Assembly: GCF_043290135.1 (NCBI RefSeq)
Contig: NW_027464806.1
Location: forward strand, 124,001 to 188,000
Length of the DNA stretch: 64,000 nt
Origin: Rhipicephalus microplus
Taxonomy: Eukaryota > Arthropoda > Arachnida > Ixodida > Ixodidae
Direction: 5' to 3'
Shown piece after piece: positions 1 through 13,690 of this stretch (its first letter is position 1; each line of letters starts with the position of its first letter). The translations under genes and the position numbers were made by a program. The notes beneath the pieces are model-generated. The model saw only the letters and a program-made list of their open reading frames with translations. It did no database searches and had not been told where the DNA came from.

Positions 1-161
1 GAGACACCAGTGTCGGGGTGCACCTGCTTCAGCACCTTATAGATGTAGATGGAGAAGCTCTCCTTCCTGCGGCGCTTCTTCTTCTTCTTGTCCGTGGCGC
101 GCACATTCTTCTGCGCCTTGCCGGCCTTCTTGACGGCTTTGCCAGACGGTTGGGGAGGCAT
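1..161 (-). CDS. H2B: Histone H2B, unit 1 (partial, C-terminus outside window)
   Basis: This is the N-terminal 53 codons of a core histone that pairs with H2A in the nucleosome. The visible part has the lysine-rich tail with a run of nine basic residues (K25-K33, KKKKKRRRK) and the start of the first helix ([16 protein letters not shown]). The start is MPPQPSGK. The TTG codon five codons upstream (LCEI) is not an initiator. The start site motif lies 37 nt upstream of the ATG. The coding part shown is identical to the complete copies. Confidence 0.97.
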   Translation of the reverse strand, partial: MPPQPSGKAVKKAGKAQKNVRATDKKKKKRRRKESFSIYIYKVLKQVHPDTGV

Positions 162-1151
<990 letters not shown>

Positions 1152-1190
1152 GCGAGCACCCCTTCCGCGCGCTCGCCGCATTCCCCAAAC

Positions 1191-1206
1191 GGTCCTTCTA
1201 AGGACC
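1191..1206 (+). terminator. Histone mRNA 3' stem-loop, H2A unit 1
   Basis: GGTCCTTCTAAGGACC lies 39 nt past the H2A stop and matches the consensus stem and loop exactly. Confidence 0.95.
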
Positions 1207-2485
1207 ACCCAAACAGGTGACGCGGCCGTGTTTCGCTTCGCAGTCACGATGGCTCTGTTCGTACCCTCAAGCGTGTTTGTTTTTCTATACTTTATATATA
1301 TTTCCTCGCGACATCAGTTAGCCACAAGTGCGCGACGCCAAATGCTGCAAAGAGACAACCAAATCACGCAGCTCGGCACCGAAAAAGACAGAAAAGAGCA
1401 TGTAAGCGTTGTCATTTCTCATTAAAAAAAAAAAAAAAAAAAGCTCCACACGTAACCGTCTATCCTTACGATGACACCTGAACGGGTCAGCACAGGGACA
1501 GAGTAAATTTAATACCTTTGAATAGAAAAACAAACGTAAGGTAAAAAAAAAAAGAGAGAGAGAGAGAGAGAACCCGCCGTTAGCGCATTCCATTTGGTGC
1601 TTCTAACACAATTTATTTCGTCTATCTTGCTAGGCAGCGCAGCCACTATTACACAGAACACACAACACAAGCGCTTAACTTCAACTAAACGTTTATTGCA
1701 AAAAAAAAAAAAAAATTGTCCAGAATATGGCACAAAAACTTGTTCAGCTTCAAAAGAAATGAAAGGAAATGACACGCGATGATTTCGAGTGTGTTAGTGC
1801 ACTCTCTATCGCGCTCACGCGGAAAGAACTGTTTTTTGGATGGGGTGATAGAGAATAACAGACAGTAATGTGCGGGACTGGCACGTGTGCTTTTTGTTGT
1901 CTACCTTTTACTATTCTTTTTCTCTGTTCACCCCCTTTATAAACTCTGACGTTTGCAATGAAAGTTCAGTTGAAGTTAAGCGCTTGTGTTGTGAGGTCTG
2001 TGTAATAGTGGCTGCGCTTCCTAGCGAGATGGATCCTTACCAACTGGCCCGATACAATTGTTTATTTCGTCTCTCGGTAAAACTTCATCACCTCCTACGA
2101 GTGCACCCAAAAGTTGCGCCGGGGTCCAGCAGCCCAAGTCACCATGGCGTTACGCAAACAGAAGCCCTCAAAAACACCTTACAAGCGGCGGGCAAAAAGG
2201 TAAACACATAAATGAAATTGACACACCACAGGGTCGCAGCACGGCTGCTGCACACACACCGACTGAAGCTAGCCTACCTTTTCTCTGTCTACTCATAATG
2301 ATACACACTTTTACCTTGAATTTGTCAAAGCTGAGCCATTTCTTCGTAATAACGACGCGCCGACGTTCCGTTCTTCCGCGCGCTAGACAACGGCAGCCAC
2401 GTACGTACAAAACATGACAGCAAAAGAGGGTGCGGCCGGAGTACGTGGCCTGGAGTGGTCTCGTAGCCAAAGCAGACACGTTGGT
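1207..2485. other. H2A-H3 spacer (described in unit 1, same in all units)
   Basis: About 1.28 kb between two converging stem-loops. It holds an A-run (1424-1442), an A-run followed by a GA microsatellite (1543-1571) and the inverted repeat pair. No gene is recognised in it. Lengths differ between units almost only in the homopolymer runs. Confidence 0.8.
1621..2032. repeat. Inverted repeat pair in H2A-H3 spacer, unit 1
   Basis: Arms at about 1621-1700 and 1955-2032 share inverted blocks such as GCGCAGCCACTATTACACAG and CACAAGCGCTTAACTTCAAC. The 255 bp between them begin with an A-run. These may be two opposite copies of a dispersed repeat or the ends of one small element. Confidence 0.7.
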
Positions 2486-2501
2486 GGTCCTGAGAAGGAC
2501 C
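2486..2501 (-). terminator. Histone mRNA 3' stem-loop, H3 unit 1
   Basis: On the - strand GGTCCTTCTCAGGACC lies 47 nt past the H3 stop. It differs from the H2A stem-loop only at the H base of the loop consensus. Confidence 0.95.
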
Positions 2502-2548
2502 GTTTGTTGTTGCTTGCCTGTCGACCGAAGCGCAGGGAGCAGCCCAAC

Positions 2549-3064
<516 letters not shown>

Positions 3065-3484
3065 CCGAAGCGTGAGAACCCGTCCGCGTGCGAGCGCGGA
3101 AGCGTACGCCAGGATGCTGGCTGGCGCTCATTTTCGGGCAACCGTGCAGTTCGCGGCTGCAAAGAGGTACACCGAAACGAAACCACTACCGCTGTACAAT
3201 ACAGCCTGCTGCGCATTTCTTTCGCCTTCCAGGCAACACATCAATCGACGCTGTAGCTCGTCGCTTCCCGAAGCGGCGCGACGGAGTGCGAGACGCCACC
3301 ATTCACGCCAACAGCGCGCATCGCACTAGAGCGCCTCGCATCACCGAGGGCAAATGCGCACTGCCACGCCAAAAAAACTTGCTCCTTGCGTTGTCGCTTA
3401 TTTGCGACCATTACGTAGATGGGCGAAGACGACGAGAGACCACCGGCAGTGTTGGTATATGCATACACGTCCGCGCAACGACAA

Positions 3485-3705
3485 GGAGTAAAACGCAACA
3501 AAACATTCTAACACAAACACCCCGTACATCCAACTGCCACTGAGCGCGCCTACTTGCTCAATCGCAGACAGTAACGGGACTCAATTTTATCTTCCTTTCC
3601 CTCTTAAGAATCACTCATACATACTTGCCAAACTACTAGGTGCGCTCAATGGCGGTTGGATGTACGGGGTGTTTGCGTTCGAATGTTTTGTTTCATTTTT
3701 ACTCC
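3485..3705. repeat. Foldback element, unit 1
   Basis: Arms 3485-3550 and 3639-3705 are inverted copies. The inner 49 bp match at 44 positions, including CACCCCGTACATCCAAC. The outer part (GGAGTAAAA, AACAAAACATTC) matches with one indel. The spacer between the arms is 88 bp. No target duplication was identified. Confidence 0.75.
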
Positions 3706-3760
3706 TATTCCCTCGATATGTCGTCTCACTCTGGCTTCCCTCATCTCTCTTTCTCTACAC

Positions 3761-3877
3761 CTTTATTCCCACCCTTTTAATCCCCCCTCACCCCCCATCC
3801 CTTGTGAGCTACCGCTGAGGTGTCGCATCCTGATGCAGACAGTTTCGGGGCTCACTTTCCTCTTCTTTTCCATCTTA
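3761..3877 (+). mobile_element. Old 3' end related to the retroposon, unit 1
   Basis: The segment aligns with the 3' part of the young element: a pyrimidine-rich run, then GTGTCGC, TGATG, CAGACAG and CTTTCCTCTTC. A stem GTGAGC...GCTCAC stands where the young copies have AAGGCAC...GTGCCTT. The C-run at 3890-3903 may be the decayed tail. It may derive from the LINE that donated this 3' end. Confidence 0.55.
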
Positions 3878-5208
3878 CACATCAGCAATCCCCCCCCCCC
3901 CCCAACCTCTAAGTGCTAAATATGTGGCACAAAAAGCAGGAAATGGACTCAATGAAAGGGTGAAAAATAATAATCATAATAGAAACGAAGATCAACACGC
4001 GCCTCAAAAAGCCCCATTCACTCCTCTTTCACATTTTCACGAGAAAATGAAGGTACACACATGGAGAACAATTTTTGTTATAGGTAGGCTTTGCCTGAGC
4101 AGAACCACTGTCGTGCGCCTTGGTTACACATTCGACACGCCTCGTCCTGTGCGGAGGTGGGTGGGAAACCAAGGGTGCACTTGAAAATGCAATGCTCGTG
4201 GGTTGGTGTCGCCATCTGACGGCAGGCTCACGCGAGCGCGCCTTGCTTTCGAATTTCCCGCGCTCGAACCTCTCGCGTTTACATCATGGGCTAGTCCCCC
4301 CCCCCCCCCCTCTCGCGTGGGCGGCGAAGCCAGCCTCCCTAGAGTGACCACCTCTGCCGGCGAAATGGAAACACTTGTTGCGTAGCTGTCCGTCCAAGTA
4401 AAGCTTTCACAACTGCAGTGTTCGCAGCACCAGTACAGTACATGAGTGCCACTTCTATCAAGTGCAGCTTCCCTCAGCACGCTGCATGGGCAGCGCTTAT
4501 TGTGTACTTGCTTCTGACTTGCGCAGAAATTCTGTTTAAACATCCCCTTCCACTTTTCTTTCTTTTTTTTTGTATTTTGCAGCTCGGCAGCGCCAGGTGT
4601 GAAAAAAAAAACAAACAAAAATTATTAGGCGTGACAATGTACACAATGTGTTATTGAATGGGGCACTTCTGAGTGCACAGCGGGCGCGGTAAACACGACC
4701 AACCTGTCACAATCAATTTTTTCATTTGTAAGTACACATCCCTTCTTCGTCTGGGTGCCCCACGGTAGAACATAGTGCGTTTTTATTTATTTTGACACAA
4801 CGTGACGCGATCGTGTAGTGGGCATTCCAAAGAAAAAAGCGAGTTCGTGCTTCCTGAGCATAGTCGTGTCTCCAAGAATGCAGTGACCAGGGTAGAACGC
4901 TGCGCTCGGCTTCTTCCTTCGCGCGATAAGGTAACTAGGCGACGTTCGCTTGACGGGCCCGTTTTAGCAGCTTGGCTTGCAGGAAGGAGAGGAAGAACTC
5001 GCAGATGCGGCGATTGATTCGTGCATGCAGACCCAGGAGAAAGACGACGACGCGAACGAAATGCGGTGAACGTGACAAGTACCCAGCGCGATCAAGCTAC
5101 TACTACACGAGGTGCTGCTCACCTGAGCGATGACGCAATGATATTGCAAAGAGGGACGGACGGGTATGGCGAACCGCTGGGATCACACTGCCGAAGCATC
5201 AAGTGGGT

Positions 5209-5224
5209 AGCCCTGAAGAGGGCT
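5209..5224 (-). terminator. Histone mRNA 3' stem-loop, H4 unit 1 (A-U base pair at the foot)
   Basis: On the - strand the sequence is AGCCCTCTTCAGGGCT, 43 nt past the H4 stop. The loop fits UHHU, but the outermost pair is A-U where the consensus has G-C. All six H4 copies share this. Confidence 0.92.
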
Positions 5225-5267
5225 GTTGTGTTCTCGTTGGCTGGCTGCAGGCGACGCCGCTGGCTTC

Positions 5268-6049
<782 letters not shown>

Positions 6050-6515
6050 TCGGCGGCCAGCTCGTCTCTCTCTCCCTCTTTTCTTCGCGAGGAGCGCGTT
6101 GGCCGCGCAGGTTGCTGCACTGACTATTTTTCTGCACTACAAGATTGAATATACACGGCAAACATGCTTTCGTTTGTTTGTTTGTTTTTAATTCTTTTCT
6201 CGTTACTGTTGCTAAGTTTCTTGCCCATTCATTCACGCACCCTTCACTGCTGCAAAATGGCGTATCAGTCGTATCAGCTGCCCCAGCGGCAAGGAGACAT
6301 CAAACCGAGTAAGCGACAATTCATGTACGCGTACGTACAAGCCCAGCGGATACAACGCGTTCGCTAAAAAACGTTTCATCGTGTCCACTGAACATGACAC
6401 ACGCAATATTTGTCAAAACTCACAGCTGCAACAGCTCACCTGTGTGCCGCACGTAAATAAACTGCACACTTAACACTTTGCGACTACTCGTCCCCGGCGT
6501 GTGCCCCCCCCCCCC

Positions 6516-6547
<32 letters not shown>

Positions 6548-7362
6548 CTTTTCTATGTTCTCGCTTTCTCTCTAATCACATCAATGCCTCATTTGCACGC
6601 ACGAAACCCGTTTCACGGCGTCACTTTGACGCCATCCTTGTCGCCAAACCAAGGGACTAACACACGCGGTCCGGGCACGGCCTCATGGCCGGAAATTTCT
6701 AAACAAAGCGTGCTCGCGTTGTTGTGGACGCCGGCACGTGAAATTCGGCAAAGTAACAGCACCTTTGGCTGGCTACGCGTGTCTCAAATTTTACTGTGGC
6801 AGCTCCACTACATATCGCGATACGGCAGTTTCACCGAAGCCACGCAACGCGACCGCGCTCATTTCAGCATTCACGGGGACGGCAGAGAGTGAGAGCGCAC
6901 CTCCTCTCGGGCGCGCCTCTCCTCCCGTAAACACGGACTGTCAAGCGGTCCGGTCGCAGCGAAGTTTCCCCATCTCCTTGCGGGGTGGTTCAACACCTGC
7001 CCGTTTCAAGTGCACGGTTGCACTGTGAGGAACCCTGCAAGGGTCACGCAATTACAGGCAAAACAGCCCTAACTCTAAAGCGCCTTACATAGGACGAGAT
7101 TGGAGCGTAAAATGCACCACCCTTTATGCATTCTTTCTTCTTTACAGCGTTGGAAGAGTGTTCGTTCGCTGCATGTTTTACGCATGCGTACTTTCGCTTA
7201 CATAATACCTTCGGAGGCTGACAACCTGTTAAGTAATCTATCAACGACTATCCGGACGGCATCAGCTGTGCAAAGAAGATTTGCAGTTGGCCTTCCAGAG
7301 CCGTCCAGAGCACACAAAGTAGGTCTACACATCGTGGCAACCAATATTTCGAAAAAAGTGAA

Positions 7363-8245
7363 TTGCGTAGTATTATAAAGAATACAACTTTCAGAATGAG
7401 CAAAACTGCTTGGTTTGACCAAAGTACAAAGAGGTGCGATTTATACCACATCGATCCATTTATTGAATTAAAAATTACGCTGGCATTAGATAGAATATCG
7501 GAAACTCTAATTGACCGATTGAGGCTAGGCACGGCATACACAAAAACATTTGTTTTTTTTTTTTTCTTTGCACAGACACGGCAGAGCTGAAAGTCCCGAA
7601 TGCGAATGCGGATTGATAGATGAAGACGTATGTCACCTTCTCGTAGACTGTCCACATCACGAGACGCCGTCTTAAGTCCGAACAGTTGGCATTAGACCGC
7701 AGACCGTTTAACATGAAGAAACTTCTGGGTCCGTGGCCTACTCGAGTTTTACAGTCGCACGCTTTAAAAGCATCAACACGTTCTTTACAAGACAGCGGGA
7801 TTGCTGATAAGTATTAAGAAATAACGAACTTTCATTTGTAACAAATGTACTTATTATGTACAGTATCACGTGACTCTCATCATGTGTGTGTTGTGAAATG
7901 AATGACGTGTCGACAATTATGTACACACGAGCGAATGCATCTTTATACGGACCAGACGTGTGCTCTACTGTTTTGTGCTGGTGGACCGAATATTATCGAG
8001 GGACATTATATCAGAGACTTCATTCATTGACTTTCGAACATTTACTTACCATTGTGTTCTGATATGTGCGTATAAGTGTAAGTGTGTCTTTGCATATCTC
8101 TGCCCGAGTTTTCTACTTTCCATGCACTGCTTTGTACGTTTTGCTTCAAGATACGTGTTCAAGTTTAACTCAACGGCCAAGGAGTAGCCGGCGCCATAAT
8201 GGTGCGCCGACATCTCCTTACATATCATATCAATAAGAAAAAAAG
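7363..8245 (+). mobile_element. LINE 3' fragment (I/CR1-like ORF2 end and 3' UTR), unit 1
   Basis: The + strand encodes the end of a non-LTR retrotransposon protein: YHIDPF, then RLRLGTAYT, then a metal-binding pattern (ECECG...CHLLVDCPHH), then LGPWPTRVLQSHALKA and a stop after GIADKY. This order is typical of the region behind the RNase H domain in I-like LINEs. The 3' UTR ends in CAATAAG and a short A-run near 8245. A T-run (13 T at 7553-7565) breaks the frame. The reverse transcriptase is absent, so the element is dead. The left border is uncertain. Confidence 0.7.
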
Positions 8246-9426
8246 ATGCGCGCCAATGCCCATCTATTGTATTCCCTTCTCACGTGCCCCAATACCAAAC
8301 TGCGCGTGCCATTTCTGTGGTGCAAGTGTGTTTAAGTAGTCGCAGTTTCATCTTTCACAATCATGAGGGTTCCCATATTGAAAGTATTCCTTCCCCGAAC
8401 TTGTGGCAGGGACGCACGATGCGAAATTACAAAATGATCGCGCTTGAAAGCTTCATACAAATGCACTGTCGACCCGCCGAACATAGTCAGTAATCTAAAA
8501 CAAAGCGGAAATAAACGGTGCGTCCGCTCATTCATTTAAGGTAAGTTTCCCACCACATTCCGAATGGAACGTACCACTCATTTGTGCCTAGCACAGGCGC
8601 ATTTGTTCTTTCGAAGAGAACACAGTGTTCCGCTACACCGTGTGATTATGTAAACGTCAAGCCGAGCAGTGTCGTTTGCTGGCCGGCCTGGCTATGTTTC
8701 TTTCGGCGACGCGCAAACGGAGCACTCGGTGCGAAAACGGGAAATGCCCATACCTCGTGTCGACCGCCTTTCTTTACTGGATTTCGTACTTCTTTGTGCA
8801 CTATATAAATCACCTGCGTGGTACCCCTGTCATGCGTACGCACAGTTTTGTTTTTTCCTTCACTCGGGCTGTCGATACTTTGCTTTCGGACAATAATTAG
8901 CATGCAGTCCGCCGCCACGCTTTTCTGCTTCTACAGCTATTGTCACATGCGTCTATATATTTCTCCCCTATCTTTTCTTGCATCAATGCTTCCGCACATT
9001 TTTCACCGCGCCACGCACTTTAAGCTACATTCACTCCTCCTACAGTCTCGAAACGGGCCTGCCCTGCGCTCTCAAGAAATAAATGCCCCAATTTCGTAAA
9101 CAAATGAATGGCGTGGCAGAGAAGGAACTCTGCGCTGTCTGATGAATGTGGCTGTACCCTTCACATCGGGCGGCAGCTATCACCACCTAGCCATAATGCT
9201 GACCTAACAAACAGCTACATTTATCTTGTTTTTTTTCTCTCTTTAAATAGTGAAGTATAGGACCGCGGTGCTTTGCAGTGAATGGTTTAGTTTTCACTCT
9301 TGCCTTGACTTTAGCCACCAATAAGATAACCACCTTCTAGTTAATTCTACCCGCCTAAAGTCTATTTTGCCCTCCCCCGTCTCTAAACCCCGGTGCTTTT
9401 GAAAAACTCTGCGCCATCATTCTAAA

Positions 9427-9511
9427 CTATAAGGTGAAGCCCTTTACATAGCATTATCAAGTGTTCGGCAGTTTCCTTCTCTCCGCATGCACTGCATACC
9501 GTGTATACCCC
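9427..9511 (-). mobile_element. Second, antisense LINE relic, unit 1
   Basis: On the - strand one frame reads VYTVCSACGEKETAEHLIMLC. This is the C-x2-C...H-x4-C pattern found at the end of non-LTR retrotransposon proteins. Stop codons close it on both sides and the borders are unclear. Confidence 0.45.
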
Positions 9512-9885
9512 TTCATATTTGGCCCGACATGTCGGAGTTGCTCGGGCAAGCGCTGACGCGAGTTTCCTATTCTATCATTTCCCAAGAGCTGAACACACTC
9601 GAGTTCATGTTACCTTTTTTTGAGAGAAGCGGCCACCTTCCCCCTGTTTTTTTTTTTTTTTTTTAATTACCACGCTCCTGGTTTTGTTTTCCCTCCATTA
9701 CCGTACTTGTGGCACTTTTCTCCGCGCACTCGGTCTTCTCTAATTTACCTGTTCAACCTCCCCGAGCACACACGTCGAGCGCGGCACACCAACGCTCCTG
9801 CTAGCGGTGTTCAACAGAGAGAAGAGGATGGATTCGGAGCCGAATCTCTCAGCACAACCCCTATGCCGACGCAGACAATTTGGGT

Positions 9886-9901
9886 GGCTCTGAGAAGAGC
9901 C
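9886..9901 (-). terminator. Histone mRNA 3' stem-loop, H2B unit 2
   Basis: On the - strand the sequence is GGCTCTTCTCAGAGCC: a 6-bp stem with a four-base loop, fitting the metazoan histone consensus GGYYYUHHUHARRRCC. The stem-loop binding protein and U7 snRNP would form the mRNA 3' end just beyond it. Confidence 0.95.
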
Positions 9902-9940
9902 GTTGATTTGTCGTTGCTCGCTGTGGCCCACGACGCACGC

Positions 9941-10315
9941 CTACTTGGAGCTGGTGTACTTGGTGACGGCTTTTGTACCCTCGGACACCGCGTGCTTGGC
10001 CAGCTCTCCGGGCAGCAGCAGGCGCACCGCGGTCTGGATCTCCCGGCTCGTGATGGTCGAGCGCTTGTTGTAGTGAGCAAGGCGTGACGACTCGGCGGCG
10101 ATACGCTCGAAGATGTCGTTCACGAAGCTGTTCATGATGGACATGGCCTTGCTGGAGACACCAGTGTCGGGGTGCACCTGCTTCAGCACCTTATAGATGT
10201 AGATGGAGAAGCTCTCCTTCCTGCGGCGCTTCTTCTTCTTCTTGTCCGTGGCGCGCACATTCTTCTGCGCCTTGCCGGCCTTCTTGACGGCTTTGCCAGA
10301 CGGTTGGGGAGGCAT
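9941..10315 (-). CDS. H2B: Histone H2B, unit 2
   Basis: This core nucleosome histone is a complete 124-residue protein and serves as the reference for the array. Its basic tail (residues 1-35) is followed by the histone fold: helix 1 at about 38-48, the long helix 2 at about 56-84 (containing [23 protein letters not shown]), helix 3 at about 91-101 and the C-terminal helix ending [10 protein letters not shown]119 (Met counted) in TKYTSSK is the conserved lysine ubiquitylated in other animals. There are no introns. The mRNA should end at the stem-loop 40 nt beyond the stop. It is transcribed divergently from H2A in step with S phase, an inference from the gene class. Confidence 0.98.
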   Translation of the reverse strand: MPPQPSGKAVKKAGKAQKNVRATDKKKKKRRRKESFSIYIYKVLKQVHPDTGVSSKAMSIMNSFVNDIFERIAAESSRLAHYNKRSTITSREIQTAVRLLLPGELAKHAVSEGTKAVTKYTSSK

Positions 10316-10965
<650 letters not shown>

Positions 10966-11004
10966 GCGAGCACCCCTTCCGCGCGCTCGCCGCATTCCCC
11001 AAAC

Positions 11005-11020
11005 GGTCCTTCTAAGGACC
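11005..11020 (+). terminator. Histone mRNA 3' stem-loop, H2A unit 2
   Basis: Same sequence and spacing as H2A unit 1. Confidence 0.95.
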
Positions 11021-11433
11021 ACCCAAACAGGTGACGCGGCCGTGTTTCGCTTCGCAGTCACGATGGCTCTGTTCGTACCCTCAAGCGTGTTTGTTTTTCT
11101 ATACTTTATATATATTTCCTCGCGACATCAGTTAGCCACAAGTGCGCGACGCCAAATGCTGCAAAGAGACAACCAAATCACGCAGCTCGGCACCGAAAAA
11201 GACAGAAAAGAGCATGTAAGCGTTGTCATTTCTCATTAAAAAAAAAAAAAAAAAAGCTCCACACGTAACCGTCTATCCTTACGATGACACCTGAACGGGT
11301 CAGCACAGGGACAGAGTAAATTTAATACCTTTGAATAGAAAAACAAACGTAAGGTAAAAAAAAAAAGAGAGAGAGAGAGAGAGAACCCGCCGTTAGCGCA
11401 TTCCATTTGGTGCTTCTAACACAATTTATTTCG

Positions 11434-11845
11434 TCTATCTTGCTAGGCAGCGCAGCCACTATTACACAGAACACACAACACAAGCGCTTAACTTCAACTA
11501 AACGTTTATTGCAAAAAAAAAAAAAAAATTGTCCAGAATATGGCACAAAAACTTGTTCAGCTTCAAAAGAAATGAAAGGAAATGACACGCGATGATTTCG
11601 AGTGTGTTAGTGCACTCTCTATCGCGCTCACGCGGAAAGAACTGTTTTTTGGATGGGGTGATAGAGAATAACAGACAGTAATGTGCGGGACTGGCACGTG
11701 TGCTTTTTGTTGTCTACCTTTTACTATTCTTTTTCTCTGTTCACCCCCTTTATAAACTCTGACGTTTGCAATGAAAGTTCAGTTGAAGTTAAGCGCTTGT
11801 GTTGTGAGGTCTGTGTAATAGTGGCTGCGCTTCCTAGCGAGATGG
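11434..11845. repeat. Inverted repeat pair in H2A-H3 spacer, unit 2
   Basis: Same pair as in unit 1. Confidence 0.7.
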
Positions 11846-12298
11846 ATCCTTACCAACTGGCCCGATACAATTGTTTATTTCGTCTCTCGGTAAAACTTCA
11901 TCACCTCCTACGAGTGCACCCAAAAGTTGCGCCGGGGTCCAGCAGCCCAAGTCACCATGGCGTTACGCAAACAGAAGCCCTCAAAAACACCTTACAAGCG
12001 GCGGGCAAAAAGGTAAACACATAAATGAAATTGACACACCACAGGGTCGCAGCACGGCTGCTGCACACACACCGACTGAAGCTAGCCTACCTTTTCTCTG
12101 TCTACTCATAATGATACACACTTTTACCTTGAATTTGTCAAAGCTGAGCCATTTCTTCGTAATAACGACGCGCCGACGTTCCGTTCTTCCGCGCGCTAGA
12201 CAACGGCAGCCACGTACGTACAAAACATGACAGCAAAAGAGGGTGCGGCCGGAGTACGTGGCCTGGAGTGGTCTCGTAGCCAAAGCAGACACGTTGGT

Positions 12299-12314
12299 GG
12301 TCCTGAGAAGGACC
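12299..12314 (-). terminator. Histone mRNA 3' stem-loop, H3 unit 2
   Basis: Same sequence and spacing as H3 unit 1. Confidence 0.95.
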
Positions 12315-12361
12315 GTTTGTTGTTGCTTGCCTGTCGACCGAAGCGCAGGGAGCAGCCCAAC

Positions 12362-12877
<516 letters not shown>

Positions 12878-13297
12878 CCGAAGCGTGAGAACCCGTCCGC
12901 GTGCGAGCGCGGAAGCGTACGCCAGGATGCTGGCTGGCGCTCATTTTCGGGCAACCGTGCAGTTCGCGGCTGCAAAGAGGTACACCGAAACGAAACCACT
13001 ACCGCTGTACAATACAGCCTGCTGCGCATTTCTTTCGCCTTCCAGGCAACACATCAATCGACGCTGTAGCTCGTCGCTTCCCGAAGCGGCGCGACGGAGT
13101 GCGAGACGCCACCATTCACGCCAACAGCGCGCATCGCACTAGAGCGCCTCGCATCACCGAGGGCAAATGCGCACTGCCACGCCAAAAAAACTTGCTCCTT
13201 GCGTTGTCGCTTATTTGCGACCATTACGTAGATGGGCGAAGACGACGAGAGACCACCGGCAGTGTTGGTATATGCATACACGTCCGCGCAACGACAA

Positions 13298-13518
13298 GGA
13301 GTAAAACGCAACAAAACATTCTAACACAAACACCCCGTACATCCAACTGCCACTGAGCGCGCCTACTTGCTCAATCGCAGACAGTAACGGGACTCAATTT
13401 TATCTTCCTTTCCCTCTTAAGAATCACTCATACATACTTGCCAAACTACTAGGTGCGCTCAATGGCGGTTGGATGTACGGGGTGTTTGCGTTCGAATGTT
13501 TTGTTTCATTTTTACTCC
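13298..13518. repeat. Foldback element, unit 2
   Basis: 221 bp, the same arms as unit 1. Confidence 0.75.
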
Positions 13519-13573
13519 TATTCCCTCGATATGTCGTCTCACTCTGGATTCCCTCATGTCTCTTTCTCTACAC

Positions 13574-13690
13574 TTTTATTCCCACCCTTTTAATCCCCCC
13601 TCACCCCCCATCCCTTGTGAGCTACCGCTGAGGTGTCGCATCCTGATGCAGACAGTTTCGGGGCTCACTTTCCTCTTCTTTTCCATCTTA
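13574..13690 (+). mobile_element. Old 3' end related to the retroposon, unit 2
   Basis: Same fossil as at 3761-3877, with a few unit-specific substitutions. Confidence 0.55.

Larger units (their letters stand above)
3065..5208. other. H3-H4 spacer (described in unit 1, same in all units)
   Basis: About 2.1 kb. It holds the foldback element, the old retroposon-related 3' end, C-runs at 3890-3903 and about 4297-4310, and T/A runs near 4560-4610. From about 4620 to 5208 I recognise nothing. Confidence 0.8.
6050..9885. other. H4-H2B spacer (described in unit 1, same in all units)
   Basis: About 3.8 kb. It holds a 36-codon open frame (6257-6367), a C14 run and T28 run (6504-6547; the T-run is much longer here than in other units), the LINE 3' fragment (7363-8245), the antisense LINE relic (9427-9511) and a T-run near 9650. 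The stretches 6550-7360 and 8250-9420 show nothing I recognise. No H1 gene is present. Confidence 0.8.

Noticed and set aside
8798..9099. TATA-like CACTATATAAATC followed by a 93-codon frame
   Set aside because: The frame has no recognisable protein features and the composition fits non-coding spacer.
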